Origin: Thiohalophilus sp.
GTDB lineage: Bacteria > Pseudomonadota > Gammaproteobacteria > UBA6429 > Thiohalophilaceae
Assembly (NCBI RefSeq): GCF_034521165.1
Contig: NZ_JAXHMV010000001.1
Span: forward strand, 124,001-188,000
Reading direction: 5' to 3'
Length of the DNA stretch: 64,000 bases
A program made the position numbers and the translations under genes. How positions within the stretch are numbered: position 1 is the stretch's first letter; the number at the start of each line of letters is the position of its first letter. Shown piece by piece: positions 34,823-45,637 of this stretch. The notes under the pieces are model-generated. The model did no database searches, was not told the origin of the DNA, and saw nothing but the letters and a program-made list of their open reading frames with translations.

Positions 34823-34834
34823 GGAATTACCTCA

Positions 34835-35299
34835 ATGTCAAATATTAACTATCTGATTCCCAAGGGGGAACGTCCGGTCTGGACCCCGGAGCTCGAAGCC
34901 CTGGATGTATTCGCCGACGGGATGCTGAGTATTCCCCTGCTGGGCGAGGTGACTGCCGGGCTGCCCATGGATCTGTGCGAGCAGGACGAGCGGATTTCGG
35001 TACCGGCCAACATGGTGCGGCGCAATACCTATGCCCTGCGGGTACGCGGCCACTCGATGATCGACGACAATATCCAGGACGGCGATGTCATCGTGATCGA
35101 AAAGCGCGAGACGGCCGAAAACGGCCAGACCGTGGTGGCCATGATCAACGGCGAGAGCGTGACATTGAAAAAATTCTACGTCGAGCATGACGGCATTCGC
35201 CTGCAACCGGCCAATCCCGAGATGGAGCCGATTTATCTTAAAAACCAGGATGTGCAGATTCTGGGGATTGTCTCGGGAGTTATCCGTTCGGCCGGCTGA
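34835..35299 (+). CDS. HTH-less LexA-like S24 peptidase
   Basis: A 154-residue protein matching the C-terminal half of LexA: self-cleavage site EVTAGLP (Ala-Gly), catalytic Ser in RGHSMIDDNI and Lys in NGESVTLKKF, and the tail QILGIVSGVIRSAG. The N-terminal winged helix of LexA (about 70 residues) is absent; instead there are about 35 residues (NYLIPKGERPVWTPELEALD). In this it resembles UmuD (about 139 residues), but no umuC/dinB-type polymerase gene adjoins. It may be a SOS-cleaved partner or modulator. Followed 9 bp later by a Mut7-C gene. Confidence 0.8.
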   Translation: MSNINYLIPKGERPVWTPELEALDVFADGMLSIPLLGEVTAGLPMDLCEQDERISVPANMVRRNTYALRVRGHSMIDDNIQDGDVIVIEKRETAENGQTVVAMINGESVTLKKFYVEHDGIRLQPANPEMEPIYLKNQDVQILGIVSGVIRSAG

Positions 35300-35308
35300 G
35301 CCCCGCGT

Positions 35309-35794
35309 GTGAAGTTTCTCTGTGATGAAATGCTGCAACGACTCGGCAGCTGGTTGCGGGCCGCCGGTTACGACACGTTGATTGAAAGCGATGGCCGCGA
35401 TGACTATGCCCTGTTGCGCGAGGCCATCGCCGAACAGCGCCTGCTGCTCACCCGCGATCGCAAATTGCTCGAATACCGCCGCGCCCCCGGCCATGTCATC
35501 CTGCTGGAAGGCAACAATCTCGAAGCGTGTGCCGCCAGTCTCTCCCGCCAGCTGCCCATCGACTGGCTATATCGCCCGTTCACCCGCTGCCTGATCTGCA
35601 ATACCGAACTGCGCCCGACCGACGAGGCCCGCCGGGCCGCCATGCCCGCGGATGTGCGCCGGCAGGATGGCACGCTATACTGTCCCACCTGTAACAAGGT
35701 GTACTGGGACGGCAGTCATGTGCGGCGCATGCGCCATCGTCTCAAACAGTGGCAACAAACCCTGGGGACGCCCGCCCAGGCCGACGTAAAGTAG
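35309..35794 (+). CDS. Mut7-C RNase-domain (PIN-like) protein
   Basis: The 161-residue product has an N-terminal PIN-like segment (KFLCDEMLQRLGSWLRAAGYDT; LLLTRDRKLLEYR, with the conserved acidic residues) and a C-terminal zinc ribbon (CLIC, then CPTCNKVYWDGSH). This is the Mut7-C family, predicted RNases. The likely start is GTG 35309. It lies 9 bp after the LexA-like gene, so the pair is probably cotranscribed, which is not an arrangement I know. Confidence 0.82.
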   Translation: MKFLCDEMLQRLGSWLRAAGYDTLIESDGRDDYALLREAIAEQRLLLTRDRKLLEYRRAPGHVILLEGNNLEACAASLSRQLPIDWLYRPFTRCLICNTELRPTDEARRAAMPADVRRQDGTLYCPTCNKVYWDGSHVRRMRHRLKQWQQTLGTPAQADVK

Positions 35795-35921
35795 GGGCTT
35801 TTTCGTGTCCCCGACCTCAATCAGCCCGGGACAAGCCGTCGCAAACCTTTTATACTGGACGTTTTTACTCGGCTATTAACCTTCCGCGGAGCTTCCCGGA
35901 GCAAAAGAACAGGTGTTGTTT

Positions 35922-37112
35922 ATGAAATCATTCATTCCTCCCCACCGGACCCTGATGGGGCCGGGTCCGTCCGATGTCAGTCCGCGGGTCCTGGAAGCCC
36001 TGGGGCGCCCGACCATCGGCCATCTCGATCCGGCCTTCATCGGCATGATGGAAGAGATGAAAGAACTGTTGCAGTACGCCTTTGCCACCAAAAACGAGCT
36101 GACCTTCCCGGTTTCCGCACCCGGTTCGGCCGGCATGGAGACCTGTTTCGTCAACCTGGTGGAGCCCGGCGACAAGGTGATCGTGTGTCAAAACGGCGTG
36201 TTCGGCGGGCGCATGAAAGAGAACGTCGAGCGTTGCGGTGCGACGGCGGTCATGGTCGAGGATGAATGGGGCACGGTCGTCGATCCGCAAAAAGTGGAAG
36301 CGGCCCTGAAGGCGAATCCGGATGCCAAAATCGTCGCCTTCGTGCATGCCGAAACTTCCACCGGCGCCCAGTCCGATGCCAAAACCCTGGTCGAGCTGGC
36401 GCACAAACATGACTGTCTGACTATCGTCGATGCGGTCACCTCGCTGGGTGGCTCGCCCCTGAAAGTGGACGAGTGGGGGATCGATGCCATCTACTCCGGC
36501 ACCCAGAAATGCCTCTCCGCGCCGCCGGGGCTTTCACCGGTCAGCTTCAGCGAGCGCGCCGCCGAGGTCGTGAAAAACCGCAAGACCAAAGTCCAGAGCT
36601 GGTTCCTCGATCTGACCCTGGTGATGGGCTACTGGGGCGGGGGCGGCAAGCGCGCCTACCACCACACCGCGCCGATCAATAACCTTTACGGTCTGCATGA
36701 AGCGCTGCTGATCCTGCACGAAGAAGGGCTGGAAAACGCCTGGGCCCGGCATCAGCATCATCATCAGGCGCTCAAGGCCGGGCTGGAAGCGATGGGTATC
36801 ACTTTCGTGGTCAAGGAAGGCGATCGTCTGCCGCAGCTCAACGCTGTCACCATTCCTGAAGGTGTCGACGATGCCGAGGTGCGTTCCATCCTGCTGAATG
36901 ATTACAACCTGGAGATCGGCGCCGGGCTCGGCAACCTGGCCGGCAAGGTCTGGCGCATCGGCCTGATGGGCCACGCCAGCAACCCGACCAACATCGAGTA
37001 CTGTCTCAAGTCACTGGATGAAGTGCTGAGCAAGATGAACGCGCCGATCAAAAGCGGCGTGGCCGTGCCCGCGGCCAAAGCGGTGCTGGAAGGCGCGGCG
37101 CAGGCCAGTTAA
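35922..37112 (+). CDS. Class V PLP-dependent aminotransferase (alanine/serine-glyoxylate type)
   Basis: The 396-residue enzyme has the opening LMGPGPSDVSPRVLEALGRP, substrate region PGSAGMETCFVNL, a PLP Asp/His segment (LTIVDAVTSLGG) and the PLP Lys in SGTQKCLSAPPG, all typical of the alanine-glyoxylate/serine-glyoxylate aminotransferase group. ATG 35922 has ACAGG 8 bp upstream. Single gene ending in a strong terminator; the exact donor and acceptor cannot be fixed from sequence. Confidence 0.9.
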   Translation: MKSFIPPHRTLMGPGPSDVSPRVLEALGRPTIGHLDPAFIGMMEEMKELLQYAFATKNELTFPVSAPGSAGMETCFVNLVEPGDKVIVCQNGVFGGRMKENVERCGATAVMVEDEWGTVVDPQKVEAALKANPDAKIVAFVHAETSTGAQSDAKTLVELAHKHDCLTIVDAVTSLGGSPLKVDEWGIDAIYSGTQKCLSAPPGLSPVSFSERAAEVVKNRKTKVQSWFLDLTLVMGYWGGGGKRAYHHTAPINNLYGLHEALLILHEEGLENAWARHQHHHQALKAGLEAMGITFVVKEGDRLPQLNAVTIPEGVDDAEVRSILLNDYNLEIGAGLGNLAGKVWRIGLMGHASNPTNIEYCLKSLDEVLSKMNAPIKSGVAVPAAKAVLEGAAQAS

Positions 37113-37135
37113 ACGAATCGTTTAACGCAACAGAA

Positions 37136-37163
37136 AAAGGGCGACATCAGGTCGCCCTTTTTT
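37136..37163 (+). terminator. Terminator of aminotransferase gene
   Basis: AAAGGGCGAC and GTCGCCCTTT pair around an ATCAG loop, followed by a T run. This is 24 bp after the stop. Confidence 0.93.
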
Positions 37164-37200
37164 GTTTGCCGGTGTGTTAATCCGCAAATTAACCCGATTA

Positions 37201-37234
37201 GTCGTAGCTCACGCTGGCGATAGCCTGCGTGACA
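37201..37234. repeat. REP-like element (inverse copy of 25425-25456)
   Basis: Its reverse complement, TGTCACGCAGGCTATCGCC followed by AGCGTGAGCTAC, matches the unit at 25425 over more than 20 bases. Confidence 0.7.
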
Positions 37235-37268
37235 GCTTTCTTGTCGTGACGATAAGGGATAAAACATA

Positions 37269-37416
37269 TCACCGCAGAGACGCCGAGGACGCAGAGTAAA
37301 AAATGTCTTGTGTATGGTCCAGTCGGGCGATGATGTGAGAGCGTTTTTTATAAAAACGTAACCACGAAGACACGAAGTATAAATTAATTCGCTTCGAGGC
37401 TTCGTAGCTTCGTGGT
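37269..37416. repeat. Inverted ACCACGAAGACACGAAG element
   Basis: ACCACGAAGACACGAAG at 37361-37377 faces its inverse at 37392-37416 across about 15 bp; related ACCGCAGAGACGC sequence lies at 37271-37296. The flank TTTTTATAAAAACGTA is shared with the copy at 47606. Confidence 0.75.
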
Positions 37417-37519
37417 TTGTTATTGAATTGGTGAACAGTTTCGGACCGGATAATGATTTGCAGGCTGTATCCTGTATCGGCCATCAGCCTTCGCTGTTGG
37501 CGCACAAGCCGCGTATTGC

Positions 37520-39580
37520 TCAATCAGAAGTTGTTTCGATAACGGTTTCGATCATCACCCGGTTGCGGCCGGCCTCTTTGGCACGATACATGGCCTGATC
37601 CGCCCGTTTAGCCAGCGTACGACGGGTATCATCGGTGGCCCAGGTGGCCACCCCGAAACTGGCGGTAATATTGCCAATCGGCCCGAAGTCGCAGGTTTCG
37701 ACGGCCTGGCGCAGGCGTTCTGCCAGTTGCGCGGCATTCTCCAGATCGCTGTTACCTGCAACCACCATGAATTCTTCGCCGCCCCAGCGACCAAAATAGT
37801 CGGTAGGCCGTAGATTCCGGGTGATAATATCACTGAGGGTTACCAGAACTTCGTCACCTGCGTCATGACCATGAGTGTCATTGACCTGCTTGAAATGATC
37901 GATATCGAACAACAATATGCTGCAGGGTCGGCCATATCGTCTGGCGGCGCTGATCTCTGTGTCGATGGTTTGCTCGGTGTATAATCGGTTACGGATCCCG
38001 GTCAGGGCATCGGTATGAGCGAGGTGTTCGAGCTGTTGGTTGAGTTGGGCGATTTCATGGGCGGAAATGGCGACCGCGAGATGTTCGGCCAGATCGGTGA
38101 TTGCCCGTTGTTCTATTGCACTCCATGCCCGGCTCTGGCCGGTTATCTGCTGTGCCCAGGTCGCAAAAGACTGCCTGGGTGAAAGCTGTCTGCCGTCTTT
38201 GTCATCGTGCAGTGGTTTTTCCGGATTGCCGGCCCACAGTTGGGTTTTGATATGCTCGGTGCGCAGTAGCAGTAACCAGCCTGTATTCTTTCGGCTCAAC
38301 GGTAACGGGGCAGCCAGCAAGCCACAGGCGTCTTGTTTATCGATCAATCCTGTCAGTCCGGTGAGTTGCAGTTCGTTACTCTGCCAGGTCCCGTGGCTTT
38401 GGGATTCATGATCCAACCAGGCGGCGATTTTCTTCAGAGTCGGTCGATCCGGTACCCTGCCCAGACCGAAGGTATGTTTTGGATAAACCAGGGCACAACC
38501 GCAGGCCTGGAACAGTTCCAGCCAGTCGTAACCGTGCTCCTGAAGTATAATTTCCGGTTCACGCAACTGGCCACGAATCTCGGCGAGCAGTGCCTGACTG
38601 TCGCGTACCTGTTGTAAAAACCGTGCTTCCTCGTGAGCCTTGATCAAAAACAGCCGCTGGGTGGCGGCCTGGACCAGGGAGCGGGCGGCATCGCGCACGT
38701 CGGGTGATAAGGGATGAGGTTGCAATGCATGGGCGGCAACCAGACCGTATAGTTGTTGCTGCTTGTAAAGCGCAATGGAGAGTGCCCCCTGCACACCCAT
38801 ATTCTGTAGATAGACAAGGTGAATGGGGGAGACCGCGCGCAAAACCCCCTGCGACAGATCCAGGGGGCCATTGTCGGGGTCCTCAGCCGGTATCAGAGGC
38901 ACATTTGCAATACTCGAATCAGGGATACTGCGTACCGGGTTGATATCGTACAGGGCTCGCACCTGGGGCGGTATGTCGCTGGCGGGAAAATGGTGTCCCA
39001 GAAAGCTTTGGGCCTGATCATTTACGCTCTCGGCAATGACGGTACCATGCCAATCGTTATCAAACTGATAGACCATGACTCGCTCGTACCCGGTCAACTC
39101 GCGTATTCCCTCGGTCAGGGCATCGAGCAGTATCTGGCTATCGTTGGCGCGCGCAAAACGGTCGAGCCAGTCATTCACGGCTGGCAGAAGGTGATGACGA
39201 CTGTTGTAATGCAGCTGTTCGAATTCCAGTACCAGCCGCGTGCCGCTGCGATAGACAAGAACATTATAACGTTGTGTCTGATCACCAAAGCGCCGGGTCG
39301 TGCGCAGGGCCGTGGTTGAAAATGCGGCGTCTTTCAGCGCACGTTGCAAGCGCTTGACAAGCTGCTTCCCCAGCAGTTGTTGCGGTGAGCTTTGCAGCGC
39401 CTGTTCAGGCGAGACAGCCAGGCAGTGATGGATGTTTGCACTAACCTGGAGAATTCGGTTAAAAGTGTCATCCATGCTGATCAGGCAGCCATGGGGCTGG
39501 ATCGCCCCGGGGATATGCACCGGTTCCCGGGCGCATGATTCCAGAGCTTTTTGAAATTCGTTGTCGGTAGTCTCGCTCAA
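37520..39580 (-). CDS. bphP: Bacteriophytochrome with diguanylate cyclase output
   Basis: A 686-residue red/far-red light sensor with PAS-GAF-PHY-GGDEF order. The biliverdin-binding Cys is in ESCAREPVHIPGAIQPHG (Cys16); the GAF carries FPASDIPPQVRALY and RAVSPIHLVYLQNMGVQGA; the PHY tongue has SPRQSFATW. The output domain has an intact GRWGGEEF active site with an RxxD inhibition site five residues before it, so it should make c-di-GMP under light control. It overlaps the heme oxygenase gene by 4 bp (ATGA), which supplies its chromophore. Last gene of the tsdB-tsdA-bphO-bphP run. Confidence 0.93.
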   Translation of the reverse strand: MSETTDNEFQKALESCAREPVHIPGAIQPHGCLISMDDTFNRILQVSANIHHCLAVSPEQALQSSPQQLLGKQLVKRLQRALKDAAFSTTALRTTRRFGDQTQRYNVLVYRSGTRLVLEFEQLHYNSRHHLLPAVNDWLDRFARANDSQILLDALTEGIRELTGYERVMVYQFDNDWHGTVIAESVNDQAQSFLGHHFPASDIPPQVRALYDINPVRSIPDSSIANVPLIPAEDPDNGPLDLSQGVLRAVSPIHLVYLQNMGVQGALSIALYKQQQLYGLVAAHALQPHPLSPDVRDAARSLVQAATQRLFLIKAHEEARFLQQVRDSQALLAEIRGQLREPEIILQEHGYDWLELFQACGCALVYPKHTFGLGRVPDRPTLKKIAAWLDHESQSHGTWQSNELQLTGLTGLIDKQDACGLLAAPLPLSRKNTGWLLLLRTEHIKTQLWAGNPEKPLHDDKDGRQLSPRQSFATWAQQITGQSRAWSAIEQRAITDLAEHLAVAISAHEIAQLNQQLEHLAHTDALTGIRNRLYTEQTIDTEISAARRYGRPCSILLFDIDHFKQVNDTHGHDAGDEVLVTLSDIITRNLRPTDYFGRWGGEEFMVVAGNSDLENAAQLAERLRQAVETCDFGPIGNITASFGVATWATDDTRRTLAKRADQAMYRAKEAGRNRVMIETVIETTSD

Positions 39581-40233
39581 GGCCTGCTCCTGTTCGGCGG
39601 CGGATAATGATCAAGATGCAGGTATAAAGCATCAAAAACCTGTATCGCACTGTGAGTGGCGGCGGTGTTATTCACTCGTCGGTCGTAACCTGCCAGCAGA
39701 ACCTTAAAATGTTGCCACATTCCTTGCCTGTATAGATGAAAGTAGCGGGCGCCACAAGTGGCATTTAATCCCAATGTGTTGGCCAGATTTGGCGCGATGA
39801 TTCGCCCACCCTGGGTGGCGCCTTCCAGCACGTACATGACACCCAGTAGTGTGCTTGTATCGCATATCGATGGCAAATTGGGTATTTCAGGCGGGTTACC
39901 GCTGGTCACGGTGTGCAGATCGCGCAAATCATCCCTCAACAACGGCCAACGCGGTTGGTATCGATAGGCCGTATCCTGTTTATCGACCAGTTTTGTGAGC
40001 TCATCAAGCAGAGAGGGTTCCAGGATCCGATAAAAATCGGCAAAGGCGGTTAATACCCGCAGGTAGTCTGTATCAGTCAGCGCCGGGCCAGGCAGCGGTC
40101 GCAAAATCGGGTGTTGTTCGAGTGCCTGATGCGCCGGCCGTGTCGCGGTCCTTAGTCGGCCGAGCAAACCGGTTGCCCCCGGTTGCGTCACACTCCTGGT
40201 CGAACCGCTGTTTCGGATCGTGTCGTGATCCAT
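39577..40233 (-). CDS. bphO: Heme oxygenase (biliverdin supply) BphO
   Basis: A 218-residue heme oxygenase-like protein with the proximal-His region RTATRPAHQALEQHPILRPL, and LLGVMYVLEGATQGGRIIAPNLA around the distal helix (GxxxG-like). It cleaves heme to biliverdin, the bacteriophytochrome chromophore. The start is ATG 40233, 4 bp after the tsdA stop; frames extending upstream into tsdA lack similarity. It overlaps bphP by 4 bp. Confidence 0.9.
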   Translation of the reverse strand: MDHDTIRNSGSTRSVTQPGATGLLGRLRTATRPAHQALEQHPILRPLPGPALTDTDYLRVLTAFADFYRILEPSLLDELTKLVDKQDTAYRYQPRWPLLRDDLRDLHTVTSGNPPEIPNLPSICDTSTLLGVMYVLEGATQGGRIIAPNLANTLGLNATCGARYFHLYRQGMWQHFKVLLAGYDRRVNNTAATHSAIQVFDALYLHLDHYPPPNRSRP

Positions 40234-40237
40234 AGGT

Positions 40238-41152
40238 CTATTCAAATGGGTTGGGGTAGGCCTGGCTGCCCAGCACCGCGTCGTCGATCCTGTCCCCGTA
40301 ATAACACTGGTGGCTGTGGAAGGTCTGGTCGGTTGCTTTGAGATCACCTTCGTCGCGTGGATCCTGCGGTCGTTCGTGGCTGTTGATGTAAGCCGCCACA
40401 TCCCAGGCTTCCTGCTCGCTCAGGGTATAGGGTTTGCCCAGCGGCATGTTGGCATGAATAAAATTGGCCGCGGTATTGATGCGGTGCATGCCGGCGCCCC
40501 AGTTGAAAGAGTCCTCACCCCACAGCGGGGGAAAAACATACTGGCCCTCGGCTTGACGCCCCTGGCCGTCATCGGCATGACAAATGGCGCACTGGGCCTG
40601 GTAGACCTGCTGACCGCGGTGGATATCCGCTGTCTTGTCCGGTTTATCGAGCGTCGGATAGCCGCGACCGGCCAGTCGCACCCCGGTGGGCGCCCCTTTA
40701 GCCAGCCAGTAATGGTAGGTCAGTATGGCGGTGAGTTCCTCGCTGCCGGACGGCGGCGGTTTGCCGTTCATACTGTAGCGGAAGCAGCCCTGGATACGCT
40801 CTTCCATGGTGTTGACCCGATCGTTTTTGCCCCGGTAAGCGGGATACATGGTATAGGCAGCCCACAATGGTGCCGAGTCGGCACGGCGGCCCGCATCCAC
40901 GTGGCAGTTAACGCAGTTCATGCCGTTCCCCACATACTTGCCGCGCAACTGTTGGGTATTGATAAACAGATCGCGGCCGCGGCGTACCATGTCACCAAAC
41001 TGGTCGTCCGGTATGGCCGATTCGGGCGGCGGGGTGAACCTGGGGGCTTCACCCGGTGTGTCGGGCAGCTCGAACTGATAATCCCGCTCCTGCCCGGTAC
41101 CGGTCCCGGTAACCACAAGCAAACTGCTGATCAAAACAAGCGTGTATTTCAT
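40238..41152 (-). CDS. tsdA: Thiosulfate dehydrogenase TsdA (diheme cytochrome c)
   Basis: The 304-residue periplasmic protein has a signal peptide (YTLVLISSLLVVTGTGTG), two heme sites (CVNCH and CAICH) and the conserved Cys of EERIQGCFRYSMNGKP, which matches the Cys ligand of heme 1 in the TsdA family. TsdA couples two thiosulfates to tetrathionate. It overlaps tsdB by 4 bp. Distant sulfite or other diheme cytochromes are less likely because the Cys-ligand segment is so close. Confidence 0.9.
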   Translation of the reverse strand: MKYTLVLISSLLVVTGTGTGQERDYQFELPDTPGEAPRFTPPPESAIPDDQFGDMVRRGRDLFINTQQLRGKYVGNGMNCVNCHVDAGRRADSAPLWAAYTMYPAYRGKNDRVNTMEERIQGCFRYSMNGKPPPSGSEELTAILTYHYWLAKGAPTGVRLAGRGYPTLDKPDKTADIHRGQQVYQAQCAICHADDGQGRQAEGQYVFPPLWGEDSFNWGAGMHRINTAANFIHANMPLGKPYTLSEQEAWDVAAYINSHERPQDPRDEGDLKATDQTFHSHQCYYGDRIDDAVLGSQAYPNPFE

Positions 41153-41799
41153 TGGGCGGCTCCGGCATCAGGCTGAACGGGCGCGGCGGCGAAGTAATCG
41201 GCGACCGCCTGGATTTGTTTGTCGCTCATGCGGTTGGCCACGACCTTCATCAGATCGTTTGCGTCGTTGCGCCGTTGACCCTCGCGCCAGGCCTGAAGTT
41301 GCGCCGTGATGTAACTGGCATGTTGTCCGGCCAGAGCCGGGAAGGACGGGTCGACACCGCGCCCGCCGGGTCCATGACAGCTGACACAGGCGGGAATCGT
41401 GTTATCCCAGTCACCGCGCAGCGCCAGGGTTCGTCCGGTGGTGTTGTCTTTCCCCTTTGCGGTATCGCCGGCGGGAGCAAGGCTGGCGTAATAGGCCGCC
41501 ACATCTCGACTCGCCGCCTCATCCAGCGCGGCGGCGATCGGCTTCATCGTCGGATTGGTACGCGAACCTTCACGATAATCCCGCAGCTGTTTGGCCAGAT
41601 ATTCGGCGTTCAACCCGGCCAGACGCGGAAAACCCGCCGAGGCATTGCCCTCGCCACTGGTGCCGTGACAGGCGACACACGCCATGGCGCCCTGGTTATT
41701 GCCTTGCTGGACCAGCCGCTTGCCGGATTCGACATCATCAGCGGCTATTACAAGGTGTGAAACAACTGCTAACAGGGGAATGAATGGCCAGGGTTTCAT
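41149..41799 (-). CDS. tsdB: Diheme cytochrome c4-type electron acceptor TsdB
   Basis: A 216-residue exported diheme cytochrome: signal peptide (MKPWPFIPLLAVVSHLVIAA), duplicated c4-type halves with CVACHG and CVSCHG, each followed by FPRLAGLNAEYLAKQLRDYREG and FPALAGQHASYITAQLQAWREG. It accepts electrons from TsdA. ATG 41799 has AGGA 5 bp upstream. First gene of the four-gene run. Confidence 0.88.
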   Translation of the reverse strand: MKPWPFIPLLAVVSHLVIAADDVESGKRLVQQGNNQGAMACVACHGTSGEGNASAGFPRLAGLNAEYLAKQLRDYREGSRTNPTMKPIAAALDEAASRDVAAYYASLAPAGDTAKGKDNTTGRTLALRGDWDNTIPACVSCHGPGGRGVDPSFPALAGQHASYITAQLQAWREGQRRNDANDLMKVVANRMSDKQIQAVADYFAAAPVQPDAGAAQ

Positions 41800-42005
41800 C
41801 AGTCCTAAAGCCCTTGTGATTTTCAAGTTTGTTCGCCATGAGTGAGGCGAATGGTGACAGCCCGCTTGATGAAGTATAGACATCATGACTTCGACGTGTC
41901 TATTTGCTGTTCCGGGTTTATGAAGTTGTCAAGGAGTCCGAGTGGGAAATCGGAACGGTATTGTGGAAACTGCCCTGGTACTTGAATAGTTCATCGGCGT
42001 GTATC

Positions 42006-42022
42006 CTGCGCTAAAAGCAGGC
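42006..42022. repeat. 17-bp element CTGCGCTAAAAGCAGGC
   Basis: An identical 17-bp copy is at 47941-47957. CTGC and GCAG can pair around GCTAAAA. It lies just beyond the stop of the 52-residue membrane protein gene, where it could form a weak terminator. Confidence 0.6.
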
Positions 42023-42026
42023 TTGC

Positions 42027-42185
42027 CTATAACAACCCGAAAAAACCGCCTGCCGCCAGTATGGCCAGAAATCCTCCGATCCCGAAGGCGAGGTTGGAAT
42101 AGAACTGGTTATCCGCGCGCAGGGCAAACCCGGCCCAGATGGCGAATGCCGCAACGATGATCAGCAGAATAAACAGGCGGGCCAT
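42027..42185 (-). CDS. Small membrane protein downstream of ppsA
   Basis: An unbroken frame encodes 52 residues starting MARLFILLIIVAAFAIWAGF and ending AAGGFFGLL. It has two hydrophobic segments separated by ALRADNQFYSN, a compact two-helix hairpin. It begins 1 bp beyond the ppsA stop, so it should be translated from the same message. No family recognised. Confidence 0.7.
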   Translation of the reverse strand: MARLFILLIIVAAFAIWAGFALRADNQFYSNLAFGIGGFLAILAAGGFFGLL

Positions 42186-42186
42186 A

Positions 42187-44571
<2,385 letters not shown>

Positions 44572-44694
44572 GTTGTTTCCCCTTGCTTGTCAGGATGATT
44601 CATAGCAGAGTGTAACTGCTTATCGTGCAGGTTACAGGCAGCTTTACCTGCTTTTCAATATACCAGTCACGACAATGATGCGGGTGAATATTTT
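44572..44694. promoter_or_regulatory. ppsA/ppsR divergent promoter region
   Basis: The 123 bp between divergent starts must contain promoters for the enzyme and its regulator. GGGTGA lies about 12 bp before the ppsR ATG. No clear operator was found. Confidence 0.5.
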
Positions 44695-45519
44695 ATGACC
44701 GGCAAACGCGCGGTGTTTTTTGTTTCCGACAGTACCGCGATTACCGCGGAGACCCTCGGTCACAGTCTGCTCTCCCAGTTCGCGGACCAGTCCTTTGATT
44801 GTGTGACCCTGCGCTATATCGACAGCGAGGAGAAGGCGCGCGAGGTGCGGGACATGGTGAACAAGGCCCATCGCGAGCGGGGCAAGCGGCCGGTGGTGTT
44901 CAGCACCCTGGTGGTGCCCAACGTGCGCGAGCGGGTTGCCGCCAGCGAGGGGTTGTTCATCGATTTCATGGGCTCGTTTTTGACGCCGCTGGAAGAGGAG
45001 CTGGGCACCCGCCCGGTCGCCACGGTAGGCCATACCCACGGTATGGTTACGCCGGAGCAATACAGTCACCGGATGGAGGCGATCAATTTCGCCCTGCAGA
45101 ACGATGACGGGGGCAGTATTCGCCAGTACGAGCGGGCGGATTTGATCCTGGTGGGGGTCTCGCGCAGCGGCAAGACCCCGTCCAGTGTCTTTCTGGCGAT
45201 CCATTACGGCATTTTCGTCGCCAATTACCCGCTGGTGGAAGAGGAGCTGGAAAACAGCCAGTTACCCGGCGATCTCCGGCCCTGGCGGGACAAACTGTTC
45301 GGCCTGACCATCCGCCCCGAACGCCTGCAACAGATCCGCCAGGAACGCAGTCCGAACAGCCGCTACGCCGCACTGCACCAGTGTCAGTACGAGGTGCGCC
45401 AGGTGGAGGCGCTGTTCCGGGCAAACCGCATCGAGTACCTGGATGTGACCAGCAAATCCATCGAAGAGATCGCCACCTACATCCTCAAGGCCACCAGCCT
45501 GGAGCCCCACCGGCTGTAG
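44695..45519 (+). CDS. ppsR: PEP synthase regulatory protein (kinase/phosphorylase)
   Basis: The 274-residue DUF299 protein has AVFFVSDSTAITAETLGHSLLSQF at its N-terminus and the nucleotide-binding loop LILVGVSRSGKTPSSVFLA. It phosphorylates PpsA with ADP and reverses this with phosphate. The divergent ppsA partner confirms the PpsR call over the PPDK-regulating homologue. Confidence 0.93.
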   Translation: MTGKRAVFFVSDSTAITAETLGHSLLSQFADQSFDCVTLRYIDSEEKAREVRDMVNKAHRERGKRPVVFSTLVVPNVRERVAASEGLFIDFMGSFLTPLEEELGTRPVATVGHTHGMVTPEQYSHRMEAINFALQNDDGGSIRQYERADLILVGVSRSGKTPSSVFLAIHYGIFVANYPLVEEELENSQLPGDLRPWRDKLFGLTIRPERLQQIRQERSPNSRYAALHQCQYEVRQVEALFRANRIEYLDVTSKSIEEIATYILKATSLEPHRL

Positions 45520-45551
45520 CCTACGCCCCTCGCCCGAAGGGCGCCGCGGGA

Positions 45552-45580
45552 CTTGAAAAACTCCCCCCTTGTCCCCATTA
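45552..45580 (+). promoter_or_regulatory. Sigma32 heat-shock promoter of htpG
   Basis: CTTGAAA (45552-45558), a 14-bp spacer, then CCCCATTA (45573-45580) fits the sigma32 consensus CTTGAAA-N14-CCCCATNT exactly. Transcription should start near 45588, 50 bp before the htpG ATG. Confidence 0.9.
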
Positions 45581-45637
45581 CCACTTGCAAATTGTGTCAT
45601 CTGATGACAACACGCATATATTAAAGGTGAGAAGAAC

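Larger units (their letters stand above)
37164..37519. other. Intergenic region with repeats only
   Basis: These 356 bp hold no gene I can support. They contain a REP-like unit (37201-37234) and an inverted CACGAAG-type element (37269-37416), then about 100 bp without visible structure. Confidence 0.7.

Noticed and set aside
45586..45594. TTGCAAATT upstream of htpG as another activator site of the sigma54 regulon
   Set aside because: It is single, downstream of the sigma32 start, and no -24/-12 promoter lies nearby.
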